From NCBI GenBank assembly GCA_944380265.1, contig CALWGY010000003.1, positions 80,032 to 144,031 on the forward strand: DNA of 64,000 nucleotides. The letters are read 5' to 3'. Below are positions 63,694-64,000 of the stretch, in pieces; position 1 is the first letter of the stretch; every line of letters starts with the position of its first letter. The notes under the pieces were generated by a model. The model was not told where the DNA came from. It did no database searches and saw nothing but the letters and a program-made list of their open reading frames with translations. Position numbers and translations under genes: made by a program. Origin of the DNA: an uncultured Clostridia bacterium. GTDB taxonomy: Bacteria > Bacillota > Clostridia > Christensenellales > UBA1242.

Positions 63694-64000
63694 ATAATCT
63701 ATGTGGCGTTAAAATTTTACTAACATAAAATTTTAATAAATTCTTCCGAATTTTTTTGTGCTTTCGCACAAACGCCACAGATTGGATTAACATCAGTTTT
63801 GCTTGCAAATGCCTAACGGCGCTTGCAGACAAAACTTCCGTTAATATAATCTATGTGTTGCCATTTTTCATACTAACATAAAATTTTAATAAATTCTTCC
63901 GAATTTTTTTGTGCTTTCGCACAAACGCCACAGATTGAATTAACATCAGTTTTGCTTGCAAATGCCTAACGGCGCTTGCAGACAAAACTTCCGTTAATAT
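63694..64000 (+). repeat. Second subfamily of the structured repeat, at least two units
   Basis: Units begin ATAATCTA at 63694 and 63846 (period 152) and continue to the window end. Unit 1 has domain I closed by TGTGGCGTT facing AACGCCACA, hairpins AAAATTTTA/TAAAATTTT, AAATTC-TTCC-GAATTT and TTTGTGC-TTTC-GCACAAA, then domain II AGTTTTG/CAAAACT with tip GCC-TAAC-GGC. The order of elements, the words CATCAGTT and ACTTCCG and the end TAATAT are shared with the first subfamily, though most stem bases differ. In unit 2 the 5' arm of domain I is changed to TGTGTTGCC and no longer pairs. Confidence 0.88.

Noticed and set aside
63694..64000. Integron attC sites (GCCTAAC words)
   Set aside because: The units are tandem without gene cassettes between them, and there is no integron integrase. 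The GCC-TAAC-GGC word is a hairpin tip.

Overview
Organism: The window looks like the replication-origin region of a low-GC Bacillota genome (very AT-rich intergenic DNA, standard genetic code, purine-rich ribosome binding sites). Markers are dnaA, dnaN, recF, gyrB and gyrA, the rpmH-rnpA-yidD-yidC-jag-mnmE-mnmG-rsmG-parA-parB series, three parS sites, a YyaC-type (DUF1256) protein and a collagen-like surface protein of the kind found on spores. The last two suggest an endospore-forming lineage or one descended from it, probably an uncultured Clostridia or Bacilli relative. The genus cannot be named from the sequence. No rRNA, tRNA, CRISPR array, insertion sequence or prophage was seen. || Layout: 1-8.3 kb is accessory: a MacB-type ABC transporter cut by the window edge, a GNAT protein, two overlapping FAD enzymes, a four-helix membrane protein, a Gly-X-Y collagen protein and a Nudix hydrolase. 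8.4-8.8 kb is a tandem array of a structured repeat. 8.9-19.9 kb holds gyrA, gyrB and glmS (leftward), then recF, dnaA and dnaN (rightward), with the best oriC candidate between dnaA and dnaN. 20-33.5 kb holds the rpmH-to-parB series, all rightward, interrupted by two GNAT genes, an SPFH gene on the opposite strand, an ASCH gene and a repeat copy. 33.5-47.9 kb holds cvpA, yyaC, ftsH, a FIST/aldehyde dehydrogenase operon divergent from a FucO-like alcohol dehydrogenase, ychF, uppP, argS and a HAD nucleotidase. 48-64 kb holds small membrane and unknown proteins, an ECF sigma factor with an RsgI-like anti-sigma, serS, a uridine-kinase-like protein, an SOS-controlled dinB, a PflX-like radical SAM protein, a pair of SHOCT membrane proteins and more repeat copies. 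|| How it works together: the core genes handle replication initiation (DnaA, DnaN, RecF, gyrase), origin segregation (ParA, ParB, parS), membrane insertion (YidC, YidD), tRNA modification (MnmE, MnmG) and envelope growth (GlmS, UppP, CvpA). Most genes end in strong intrinsic terminators, often shared between convergent genes, and many promoters are extended -10 elements (TGnTATAAT). || Most novel signal: a family of roughly 145-154 bp repeats occurs as a triple array (8376-8823), a single inverted copy (29471-29627), two identical tandem copies (59980-60279) and at least two copies of a divergent subfamily (63694 to the window end). Each unit can fold into a closing stem holding three hairpins (domain I) followed by a long hairpin (domain II). 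The arms of these stems change together between copies, which points to selection on structure. I do not recognise it as a named element.
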